A program made the translations under genes and the position numbers. A stretch of 11,723 nt of DNA from positions 1 to 11,723 of the forward strand of contig JBFGCT010000127.1 in the NCBI GenBank assembly GCA_041581055.1, given 5' to 3'. Under the pieces are notes generated by a model, which worked only from the letters and a program-made list of their open reading frames with translations, had not been told where the DNA came from and ran no database searches. This document shows, piece by piece, positions 6,007 to 11,723 of this stretch. Source of the DNA: JBFGCT01 sp041581055. Its GTDB lineage: Bacteria > Actinomycetota > Acidimicrobiia > Acidimicrobiales > Ilumatobacteraceae. Within the stretch, counting starts at the first letter, position 1. Every line of letters begins with the position of its first letter.

Positions 6007-7301
6007 TCACGATCTCCCGCCGCCGCTTCCTCGCCCTGTCCGGAGGACTGCTCGCCACCGGGTGCGCGTCCTCGACCCGCCCGTCGACGGCGTCGCCAAC
6101 CACCCCCCCGTCGGTGGCGCCGTCGACGGCGACGACCACGACGACGACCACGACCACCATGCCGGCGACGGTGACGACGGTGAGCACGCCGGCCGCCGAC
6201 ACCGGCGGCCACGTCCTGGTGCTGGTCGAGCTGAACGGCGGCAACGACGCGGTGAACACGCTGCCGCCGCTGACCGGCGCGTACCGCGACCTCCGGCCAT
6301 CGATCGCCCTGCCCGAGTCGGACATCCTGACGCCGGCCGCGCTCGACGGTCATGGGCTCCACCCGTCGCTGGCGCCGCTCGCGCCCTATCTCGACGCCGG
6401 CCGGCTCGCGGCGATCGCCGGGATCGGGTTCGAGGATCCCAACCGCTCCCATTTCGTGTCGACCGACCGCTGGTACCGCGCCGACCGGATGGACGAGGAG
6501 TTGGGTTGGCTCGGGCGATGGCTCGACCTGCTCCCCGCCGACCCGGCGGCGCTCGGCGCGACGGCGTTGGGCAGCGGCGGAGCCGTGCTCCGCGGCGCCG
6601 ACCGCCGCGGCACGGTCATCGGCGACGTCGACGCGTTCGCGTTTCCCGCCCGATTGAGCAACGCCACCGTGCGGGCGATGGCCGACCCGATCAGCGGCGA
6701 CCCGCTCACGGCGGCGGCGCAACGGGCCTTCGCCGAGTCGGTCGGCGCCGTCGAGGAGTTCGACCAGATCGCCGACGCCGTGCGCGCCGACCTCCCACCC
6801 CGGGGTGGCGGCGACTACGGCCCGCCGACGGGGGCGTTCACGACCGGGCTGGCCGTCGCCGCCCAGCTGGTGCTCGGCGACGTCGGCACGCGGGTGGTCA
6901 CCGTCTCGGCCGGCGGCTTCGACACACACGCCGAACAGCCCGACACCCACGCCGCGCTGCTCGCCGACCTGGCCAACGGCCTCGACCGGTTCTGGGCGAC
7001 GCTCGACGCCGCCGGCGCGTCCGACCGGGTGCTCGTCGCCACGATGAGCGAGTTCGGGCGGCGCGTCGGCGAGAACGCCAGCAACGGATGCGACCACGGC
7101 GCGGCCGGCGTCTCGTTCGTGATGGCCGACTCGGTGGCCGGCGCGCAATTCGGCGCCCTCGACACCGGCGATCTCCTGGACGGCGACCTCAGGCCGCAGA
7201 TCGACCCGCGGGCGATGATCACCACCTGCCTCGACTGGCTCGACGGCGACGTCGAGCAGATCCTCGGCCGCCGCTACGACGAGCTCGCCCTGCTGGCCTG
7301 A
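6003..7301 (+). CDS. DUF1501 family protein, twin-arginine lipoprotein
   Basis: This 432-aa protein has a Tat signal (SRRRFL at residues 5-10, then a hydrophobic stretch) ending in the lipobox LATGC, so C21 should be lipid-modified and the mature protein anchored outside the membrane. Residues about 22-63 are a Ser/Pro/Thr linker with nine consecutive threonines (44-52). The DUF1501 domain follows, with VELNGGNDAVN (75-85), GGFDTHAEQPDTH (304-316), TMSEFGRRVGENAS (347-360) and CDHGAAG (363-369). DUF1501 has an alkaline-phosphatase/sulfatase-like fold; its Asp/His-rich motifs suggest metal binding, but the reaction is unknown. It follows DUF1800 with a 4-bp ATGA overlap, so both are made from one mRNA. 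Export while folded (Tat) agrees with a metalloprotein. It converges on a flavoprotein gene. Confidence 0.92.
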   Translation: MITISRRRFLALSGGLLATGCASSTRPSTASPTTPPSVAPSTATTTTTTTTTMPATVTTVSTPAADTGGHVLVLVELNGGNDAVNTLPPLTGAYRDLRPSIALPESDILTPAALDGHGLHPSLAPLAPYLDAGRLAAIAGIGFEDPNRSHFVSTDRWYRADRMDEELGWLGRWLDLLPADPAALGATALGSGGAVLRGADRRGTVIGDVDAFAFPARLSNATVRAMADPISGDPLTAAAQRAFAESVGAVEEFDQIADAVRADLPPRGGGDYGPPTGAFTTGLAVAAQLVLGDVGTRVVTVSAGGFDTHAEQPDTHAALLADLANGLDRFWATLDAAGASDRVLVATMSEFGRRVGENASNGCDHGAAGVSFVMADSVAGAQFGALDTGDLLDGDLRPQIDPRAMITTCLDWLDGDVEQILGRRYDELALLA

Positions 7302-7321
7302 TCGGCGGCGCGCCTGATCAG
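7298..7321. terminator. Bidirectional hairpin spanning both facing stop codons
   Basis: CTGATC GGCG (7298-7307) pairs with CGCC GATCAG (7311-7314 and 7316-7321) around a GCG loop, with one bulged T at 7315. This 10-bp interrupted stem contains the TGA stops of both convergent genes. It is the strongest hairpin seen between genes here, but it lacks a T-tract on either side. Confidence 0.5.
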
Positions 7322-8451
7322 AACATCGCGGTGTCGACATCGAGGCCGAGCAGGAGCTTGCCGATCGTCTCGTTGAGCTTGGGTGCGGTCTGGATGTGCT
7401 GGGTGACGACGTGCGCGTCGCGCAGGCACCGCCCGAGCACGTTGGTGTCGTACACCGCGGTGCCGCCGGCGAGCGTGAACGCCGAGTCGGCGACCATGAC
7501 GCCCGCCTCGGCGGCGTGCACCGCCGCCAACCGGATCCCGGTCCGCGCCTCGACCGACACCTCGTCGCCGGCGGACGCGGCCTCCCACGCCGTCGCCAGC
7601 TCGTCGAGGAGGAACGCCCGGGCCGAGCGCAGCCGCGCCTCGGCGCGGGCGACCTCGACCTGGGTGAACCCGCTCCGGGCCAGCGTGCGCGACGAGAACT
7701 GCGGGCGCTTGTCCTGGGCGATCTCGATCACCTCGTCGAGCGCCCGGCGGGCGATCCCGAGACCGACCGCGCAGACGCCGGTGGCGAGCAACGTGAAGTT
7801 CGGGAAGCGGGAGAGCGCCGAGTCGATCACCCGCCGGGTGACGCCGGGCTGCATCGTGTGCGTCGCCGGCGCGAAGGCGCGATCGACCGAGTAGTCGAGC
7901 GAGCCGGAGCCACGCATGCCCGAGGCGTACCAGGTGTCGTGGAACGTGATGTCGCCCTGCTCGAACCAGCACAGCCGGAACGTCCCGTCGTCACAGCGCG
8001 CGCCGCCGAGCACCCACCGGCAATGTTGTGTCCCACTCCCCCAGGCCCACCGGCCGGTGACCGAGAACCCGTCGACGCCGCCCACCGAGGCGGCGGCGCC
8101 GGTCCCGTTCGGGGCGAAGACCCCGCCGGTGACGACGGCCGGGTCGCCGTAGATCTGCTTGGCCCCCTCGGGCGGCAGGAACGCCGCCATCGACGCCGTG
8201 GTCGAGGCGATCATCGCGCACCACCCGGCGGCGCCGTCGGCGTGGGCAACCGCCTCGATCGCCGCCACCATGGTCATCGGATCGACCTCCGGTCCGCCGT
8301 ACGCGGCGGGGAGGCAGAGCCGCATCAGCCCGGCGCCGACGAGCGCGTCGACGGTCGGTTGCGGCAGACGGCGGAGCCGCTCGGCCTCGTCGGCCCGCGC
8401 CTCGATCAGCTCCGCCAGGTCGCGGGCGGCGGCGACGGGTGCGGCGGTCAT
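7318..8451 (-). CDS. Acyl-CoA dehydrogenase-fold flavoprotein, probable two-component flavin monooxygenase type
   Basis: This 377-aa protein has the three-part ACAD fold. The N-terminal helical domain includes LMRLCLPAAYGGPEVDP (42-58) and HADGAAGWCAM (70-80); the middle beta domain includes VTGRWAWGSGTQHCRWVLGG (131-150) and TWYASGMRGSGSLDYSVDRA (173-192); the C-terminal helical domain ends GRCLRDAHVVTQHIQ (340-354). The GRW.WGSG...C.W pattern and the RD.H....H ending resemble HsaA/HpaB-type group D hydroxylases, which use reduced flavin from a partner reductase, more than classical acyl-CoA dehydrogenases. The usual ACAD catalytic glutamate context was not found. A hydroxylase role is inference; the partner reductase and substrate are unknown. 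The start is ATG 8451, overlapping the stop of a 7-codon upstream ORF (ATGA). It is divergent from an LLM oxidoreductase gene. Confidence 0.85.
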   Translation of the reverse strand: MTAAPVAAARDLAELIEARADEAERLRRLPQPTVDALVGAGLMRLCLPAAYGGPEVDPMTMVAAIEAVAHADGAAGWCAMIASTTASMAAFLPPEGAKQIYGDPAVVTGGVFAPNGTGAAASVGGVDGFSVTGRWAWGSGTQHCRWVLGGARCDDGTFRLCWFEQGDITFHDTWYASGMRGSGSLDYSVDRAFAPATHTMQPGVTRRVIDSALSRFPNFTLLATGVCAVGLGIARRALDEVIEIAQDKRPQFSSRTLARSGFTQVEVARAEARLRSARAFLLDELATAWEAASAGDEVSVEARTGIRLAAVHAAEAGVMVADSAFTLAGGTAVYDTNVLGRCLRDAHVVTQHIQTAPKLNETIGKLLLGLDVDTAMF

Positions 8452-8471
8452 CGGCAGAGTCCGGCGCTCAT
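8448..8471 (-). CDS. Predicted leaderless 7-codon leader ORF (MSAGLCR) coupled to the flavoprotein gene
   Basis: ATG at 8471 opens a reading frame of seven codons, and its TGA overlaps the ATG of the downstream gene (ATGA, 8448-8451). TACAGT (8485-8480) ends 8 nt before this ATG, the same spacing as at the leaderless starts elsewhere in the window. The main start lacks its own ribosome site, so reinitiation from the leader would explain its translation. The peptide contains one cysteine. This is predicted from layout only. Confidence 0.4.
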   Translation of the reverse strand: MSAGLCR

Positions 8472-8479
8472 CGGGCGCG

Positions 8480-8485
8480 ACTGTA
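8480..8485 (-). promoter_or_regulatory. -10 box upstream of the leader ORF and flavoprotein gene
   Basis: TACAGT on the minus strand fits TAnnnT. A start 7-8 nt downstream would place the mRNA 5' end at the leader ATG (8471), 20 nt before the main start codon. No clear -35 box was seen. Confidence 0.4.
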
Positions 8486-8599
8486 GGCGAACCGCGCAGG
8501 TGGCTCGCCCGTCCGTCATCGGGTTACGCCGTCGCCCATCGCCCGAGGGTGGCGGATCGCCGGCCGCATCGACGTGAGCGCGACCGGATCGGGCTGGTC

Positions 8600-8605
8600 T
8601 ATCGT
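8600..8605 (+). promoter_or_regulatory. -10 box of the LLM oxidoreductase gene
   Basis: TATCGT ends 6 nt before the ATG at 8612. No ribosome site lies between them, which predicts a leaderless mRNA. Confidence 0.4.
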
Positions 8606-8611
8606 CGGATC

Positions 8612-9409
8612 ATGAAGTTCGGCTTCGTCGTCCCGTGGGGTGATGCAGCCGATGTCGCCGATCTCGCGGTCGCCGCCGAGCGGGCCGGATGGGACGGGTT
8701 GTTCGTCTGGGAGCCGGTCTGGGGCGTCGACGCGTGGGTCTCGCTCGGGTTGGCGGCGGCGCGCACCTCGCGGCTCCGGCTCGGCACGATGCTGACACCC
8801 CCGTCCCGGCGACGGCCGTGGGAGCTCGCCGGCCAGGTCGCCACCGTCGACCGGATCTCCAACGGCCGGGTCACCCTGTCGGTCGGGTTGGGCGCGGTCG
8901 ACACCGGCTTCGACACCTTCGGTGAGGAGTGCGACCGGCGGGTCCGCGCCGAGCTGATGGACGAATGCCTCGAGATCGCCTGCGGGCTGTGGGATGGGCA
9001 GCCGTTCGAGTACGACGGCGTCCACTACCGGGTCAAGTCGACCGAGTTCCCGACGATCGGGCACACGGTGCAGAAGCCCCGCGTGCCGATCTGGTGCGTC
9101 GGCGCGCTCGGTCGGAAGAAGTCGATGGAGCGCGCCCTCTCGTGGGACGGCGTCATCCCGCAGGTGATCGACGGCGGGGAGGTTCGCCAGGCCAATCTCG
9201 ACGAGGTCCGGCGCCTGCGGGATGAGGTCGGTGATCGGGACTGCGACATCATCGTCGAGGGCGCGTGGATCGAGCACTCCCCGGCGGCGTACGCCGACGC
9301 CGGCGCAACGTGGTGGATCGAGTCGATGTGGGACGCGATGGGCGAGCATTCCCCGGTCGTCGCGGCGCACGACCACCTGAGCGAGGGGCCGCCCTCGCTC
9401 ACCGGCTGA
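8612..9409 (+). CDS. LLM class (luciferase-like) flavin/F420-dependent oxidoreductase
   Basis: This 265-aa TIM-barrel protein is shorter than the 300-350 aa common in the family. MKFGFVVPWG opens strand one. AERAGWDGLFVWEP (22-35) and SRLRLGTMLTPPSRRRPWEL (53-72) are typical luciferase-like blocks, followed by VDRISNGRVTLSVGLGAVD (79-97) and VPIWCVGALGRKKSMERAL (158-176). In actinobacteria such proteins usually use coenzyme F420, although some use FMN; the sequence alone does not decide. It would act in the cytoplasm as an oxidoreductase on an unknown substrate. ATG 8612 is chosen because the barrel begins there and a -10 box lies 6 nt upstream; longer in-frame extensions run through the divergent gene. 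The C-terminus is compact and may lack a terminal helix found in longer members. There is no operon partner. Confidence 0.88.
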   Translation: MKFGFVVPWGDAADVADLAVAAERAGWDGLFVWEPVWGVDAWVSLGLAAARTSRLRLGTMLTPPSRRRPWELAGQVATVDRISNGRVTLSVGLGAVDTGFDTFGEECDRRVRAELMDECLEIACGLWDGQPFEYDGVHYRVKSTEFPTIGHTVQKPRVPIWCVGALGRKKSMERALSWDGVIPQVIDGGEVRQANLDEVRRLRDEVGDRDCDIIVEGAWIEHSPAAYADAGATWWIESMWDAMGEHSPVVAAHDHLSEGPPSLTG

Positions 9410-9420
9410 CCAGGCGTTCC

Positions 9421-9438
9421 GGGGCCTCGAGGAGCCCC
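9421..9438 (+). terminator. Weak hairpin after the LLM oxidoreductase gene
   Basis: GGGGC (9421-9425) and GCCCC (9434-9438) can pair around an 8-nt loop, 12 bp after the stop codon. The stem is short and no T-tract follows. Confidence 0.25.
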
Positions 9439-9492
9439 TCCCGACAACGAAGTTCGGCTCATGTCTTGACCATTTCCTGCCGATGAGGCCAT

Positions 9493-9509
9493 GGAGGTCA
9501 AGCCACTTG
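9493..9509 (+). promoter_or_regulatory. Shine-Dalgarno site that selects a TTG start
   Basis: GGAGG at 9493-9497 lies 9 nt before TTG (9507), in frame with the HD-GYP protein. The in-frame ATG codons at 9483 and 9564 have no such site, and the ATG at 9491 is out of frame. The TTG start also restores a basic N-terminal RWAGRPRAA stretch before the first membrane helix. Confidence 0.7.
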
Positions 9510-11723
9510 GAATCGACAGCACAGCGCGACGCGGGACGGTGGGCTGGTCGCCCGCGCGCGGCGATGGCGATCCGCGTGATCGCGTGGCTGTCGCCGATCG
9601 TCCTGTCGTCGGTCGCCACCTGGTTCATCGCCATGGCGGTCCCCCGCCCGCGCGGGTTCACCCCGGGGGCGATCTGGTTCCTCGCGTTGACGGTCATCGC
9701 CACCGGCATCCTGTTCGTGATCGACAAGATCGCGCGGCGGCTCCTGCCCCTGGCCGCCCTGCTCAACCTGTCGCTGGTCTTCCCGGACCGGGCCCCGTCC
9801 CGGTTCCGGTCGGCACTGCGCACCCAGACCGTCCACCAGCTCGAGGAGAGCATCGCCGAGATCAAGCGCACGGGGCTCCCCAACGACCCCGCGCTCGCCG
9901 CCGAGACCCTGATCGAGCTCGTCGCCGCGCTCAGCGTCCATGACCGCCTGACCCGCGGTCACGCCGAGCGGGTCCGGGCCTACACCCGCATGATCGGCGA
10001 GGAGCTCAAGCTCGGCGAGAAGGACCTCGAGCGCCTGACGTGGGCCGGTCTCGTGCACGATGTCGGCAAGCTCTTCGTCCCCGGCGAGATCCTGAACAAG
10101 CCCGGCCGCCTCACCGACGAGGAATACGACGTCATCAAGCTGCACCCCGGGTGGGGCGCGCAGCTCTGCGAGCCGCTGCGCGGCTGGCTCGGCGAGTGGG
10201 TCGACGCGGTCGGCGAGCACCATGAGCGGTGGGACGGCAACGGGTACCCGAACCGCATCGCCGGCGAGGACATCAGCTTGTCCGCCCGGATCGTCTCGGT
10301 GGCCGACGTGTTCGACGTGATCACCAGCGTCCGCTCGTACAAGGCCGCCGAGGACGCGACCGACGCCCGCGAGGAGCTCGCCCGATGCGCCGGCACGCAG
10401 TTCGACCCGGCGATCGTGCGGGCCTTCCTCAACGTCTCGCTGGGCCGGCTGCGCTTGGCGATGGGGCCGCTCACCTGGTTCGCCCAGCTGCCGATCATCG
10501 GCCGGGTGCCGCTGGCCCCGGCCGCCGGTGGCGCCGCCAGCGTCGCGGCGACCGCCACCGCGCTCGTGGCCGCCGGCGCGCTCGGCCAGACCGCCGACGC
10601 CACGGCGTACGAGGCGACCGTCGACGCGGCGCCCCCGGCGGTCACGACGACCACCACGGTCCCGCCGACGACCACCGACCCGATCGTGATCGTCCCGCGG
10701 CCGGAGACCACGACGACGGTCCCGGAGACGACGACGGTCCCGGAGACGACCACCACCGTCCCGGAGACGACCACCACCGTCCCGGAGACGACGACGGTCC
10801 CGGAGACGACCACCACCGTCCCGGAGACGACCACCACCGTCCCGGAGACCGCGACGACGGTCCCGGAGACGACGACGGTCCCCCCGGCCACGACCACGAC
10901 GACCACCACGACCACGACCACGGTCCCGCCGACCACCACAACCACGACCACGACCACGGTCCCGCCGACCACCACGACCACCACCACGACCACGGTCCCG
11001 CCGACCACCACGACCACCACCACGACGACGGTCCCGCCGACCACCACAACCACGACGACGGTCCCGCCGGCGCCGAACCATCCGGTCGCCGTCGACGATG
11101 TCGCGGTGACCGACGAGGGCGGCGTCGTCGACATCGACGTCGCGGCGAACGACACCAACGCCGGGAGCGCCGTCGTGACGGCGCCGCCGCCGGTCGGCCT
11201 GCTCACCCAGCTGTCGGCGACCGTCCTGCGATACACCCCGCCGACCGACTGGTTCGGGGCGACGACGTTCGTCTACGAGCTCGACAACGGGACCGGTGTG
11301 ACCGACACCGCCACGGTGACCGTCACCGTCAATCCGGTGCCCGACGCCCCGGTCGCCAACGACGACACCGCCACGGTCGACGAGGACGGCACCGTCACGA
11401 TCACCGCCCTCGCCAACGACACGGACGCGGACGGCGACCCGCTCACGGTCACCGGGGCCTCGTCGCTCGACGGAACGCCGACCACCGACGGGACCACCAT
11501 CACCTACAGCCCGGCGCCGGACACCAACGGCGTCCACACCATCACCTACACGATCAGCGACGGCACCGGCCTGCTCGACTCCGCCACCGTGGTGGTCACC
11601 GTCAACCCGACACCCGACGCCCCCGTCGCCAACGACGACACCGCCACCGTCGACGAGGACGCCACCGTCACCGGCATCACCGCCCTCGCCAACGACACCG
11701 ACCCCGACCTCGACCCGCTCACC
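9507..11723 (+). CDS. HD-GYP phosphodiesterase fused to a threonine-rich linker and extracellular cadherin/Ig-like repeats (3' partial)
   Basis: At least 739 residues, open to the window end. Two membrane helices (about 22-45 and 53-75) precede a cytoplasmic HD-GYP domain (about 130-310) with H152, HDVGK (184-188), H213, HHERWDGNGYP (238-248) and D267. These are the metal-binding and GYP signature residues of cyclic-di-GMP phosphodiesterases, so activity is expected. A third hydrophobic stretch (about 340-361) should carry the chain outward. Residues 379-521 are about 60% threonine with VPE and VPP punctuation. Cadherin/Big_9-like repeats begin at residues 526, 615 and 706 (PVANDDTATVDED, LANDTDADGDPLTV), the third truncated. 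Aspartate-rich loops suggest calcium binding. The inferred role is coupling surface attachment or an outside signal to second-messenger breakdown. The start is TTG 9507, next to a GGAGG site. Confidence 0.88.
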   Translation, partial: MESTAQRDAGRWAGRPRAAMAIRVIAWLSPIVLSSVATWFIAMAVPRPRGFTPGAIWFLALTVIATGILFVIDKIARRLLPLAALLNLSLVFPDRAPSRFRSALRTQTVHQLEESIAEIKRTGLPNDPALAAETLIELVAALSVHDRLTRGHAERVRAYTRMIGEELKLGEKDLERLTWAGLVHDVGKLFVPGEILNKPGRLTDEEYDVIKLHPGWGAQLCEPLRGWLGEWVDAVGEHHERWDGNGYPNRIAGEDISLSARIVSVADVFDVITSVRSYKAAEDATDAREELARCAGTQFDPAIVRAFLNVSLGRLRLAMGPLTWFAQLPIIGRVPLAPAAGGAASVAATATALVAAGALGQTADATAYEATVDAAPPAVTTTTTVPPTTTDPIVIVPRPETTTTVPETTTVPETTTTVPETTTTVPETTTVPETTTTVPETTTTVPETATTVPETTTVPPATTTTTTTTTTTVPPTTTTTTTTTVPPTTTTTTTTTVPPTTTTTTTTTVPPTTTTTTTVPPAPNHPVAVDDVAVTDEGGVVDIDVAANDTNAGSAVVTAPPPVGLLTQLSATVLRYTPPTDWFGATTFVYELDNGTGVTDTATVTVTVNPVPDAPVANDDTATVDEDGTVTITALANDTDADGDPLTVTGASSLDGTPTTDGTTITYSPAPDTNGVHTITYTISDGTGLLDSATVVVTVNPTPDAPVANDDTATVDEDATVTGITALANDTDPDLDPLT
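10719..10838 (+). repeat. Perfect 60-bp tandem duplication of PETTTV/PETTTTV units
   Basis: Positions 10719-10778 and 10779-10838 are identical. Each consists of one 18-bp unit (VPETTT) and two 21-bp units (VPETTTT). Flanking degenerate copies, including one with alanine (PETATTV), bring the total to nine PE-type units. The reading frame is kept throughout. Confidence 0.92.
10923..11060 (+). repeat. 36-bp tandem repeats encoding VPP plus nine threonines
   Basis: Three consecutive 36-bp units (10923-10958, 10959-10994, 10995-11030) encode VPP followed by nine threonines, and a shorter 30-bp unit with seven threonines follows (11031-11060). Threonine codons are almost all ACC or ACG, with ACA twice. 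A preceding run of eleven threonines follows PPA. Confidence 0.92.
11082..11723 (+). repeat. Cadherin/Ig-like domain repeats of about 270 bp, third copy truncated
   Basis: Repeat starts are at 11082 (267 bp), 11349 (273 bp) and 11622 (cut at the edge). Repeats 2 and 3 begin with nearly identical DNA (APVANDDTATVDED), while repeat 1 is more divergent (PVAVDDVAVTDEGG). This gradient indicates expansion on the distal side. Confidence 0.9.

Noticed and set aside
5262..7340. Long minus-strand open frame across the DUF1800-DUF1501 operon
   Set aside because: It has an arginine-rich, low-complexity product with no motif. The plus strand encodes two recognisable, coupled proteins.
7396..8577. Plus-strand open frame opposite the ACAD-fold gene
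   Set aside because: Its composition is that of an antisense shadow. The minus-strand frame carries the ACAD-fold motifs.
1432..9409. A single catabolic or biosynthetic cluster made of the synthetase, nitroreductase, ACAD-fold and LLM enzymes
   Set aside because: These genes are separate divergent or convergent units with unrelated genes between them. Shared redox or CoA chemistry alone does not support one pathway.
10719..11060. CRISPR-like appearance of regular repeats
   Set aside because: There are no unique spacers, the repeats are contiguous, and all units keep the reading frame of a larger protein.
9498..11537. Very long open frames on the minus strand (for example 9498-11537 and 9980-11236)
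   Set aside because: They are shadows of the HD-GYP/cadherin gene. Their products are arginine/glycine or valine/glycine runs mirroring the threonine codons, and the plus-strand frame contains complete domains.

Overview
The window is GC-rich (roughly 70%) bacterial DNA carrying nine intact genes, a predicted 7-codon leader ORF, and a tenth gene that runs off the right edge. Several things point to a high-GC actinobacterium, most likely class Acidimicrobiia (Ilumatobacter-like); this is inferred from recognition, not from a search. They are codon choice dominated by G/C third positions, threonine/proline linkers of the TTTVPP type, a DUF1800-DUF1501 pair, an LLM (luciferase-like, probably F420-type) oxidoreductase, a nitroreductase, and many starts that look leaderless.

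Layout from left to right. (1) Positions 1-493 hold a small unknown 99-aa gene on the minus strand. It contains an in-frame 72-bp tandem duplication, and a second 44-bp duplication covers its end. It is divergent from a LysR-type regulator (494-1420, plus) across an AT-rich, palindrome-rich operator. (2) The LysR gene converges on an AMP-forming acyl-CoA synthetase (1432-3030, minus). That gene is in turn divergent from a single-pass membrane protein with a proline-rich cytoplasmic tail and a long coiled coil (3120-3980, plus). (3) The coiled-coil gene converges on a nitroreductase-family gene (4003-4674, minus), which is divergent from a two-gene operon: DUF1800 (4750-6006) and DUF1501 (6003-7301), joined by an ATGA stop/start overlap. 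The DUF1501 protein has a twin-arginine signal and a lipobox. (4) This operon converges on an acyl-CoA-dehydrogenase-fold protein resembling two-component flavin monooxygenases (7318-8451, minus), apparently preceded by a leaderless 7-codon leader ORF. It is divergent from an LLM-class oxidoreductase (8612-9409, plus). (5) From 9507 to the right edge runs a large mosaic gene: two N-terminal membrane helices, a complete HD-GYP phosphodiesterase domain, a third membrane helix, a threonine-rich linker built from minisatellite-like repeats, then cadherin/Ig-like repeats cut off by the window end.

The genes are mostly arranged as alternating divergent and convergent single units, so shared function should not be assumed beyond the DUF1800-DUF1501 pair. 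Two structural themes recur. Most divergent starts have a TAnnnT -10 box only 6-9 nt before the start codon, which predicts leaderless mRNAs. All three convergent junctions have facing TGA stop codons inside an inverted repeat. The most distinctive object is the HD-GYP/threonine-linker/cadherin fusion. It looks like a one-protein link between an extracellular adhesive region and cytoplasmic cyclic-di-GMP turnover.
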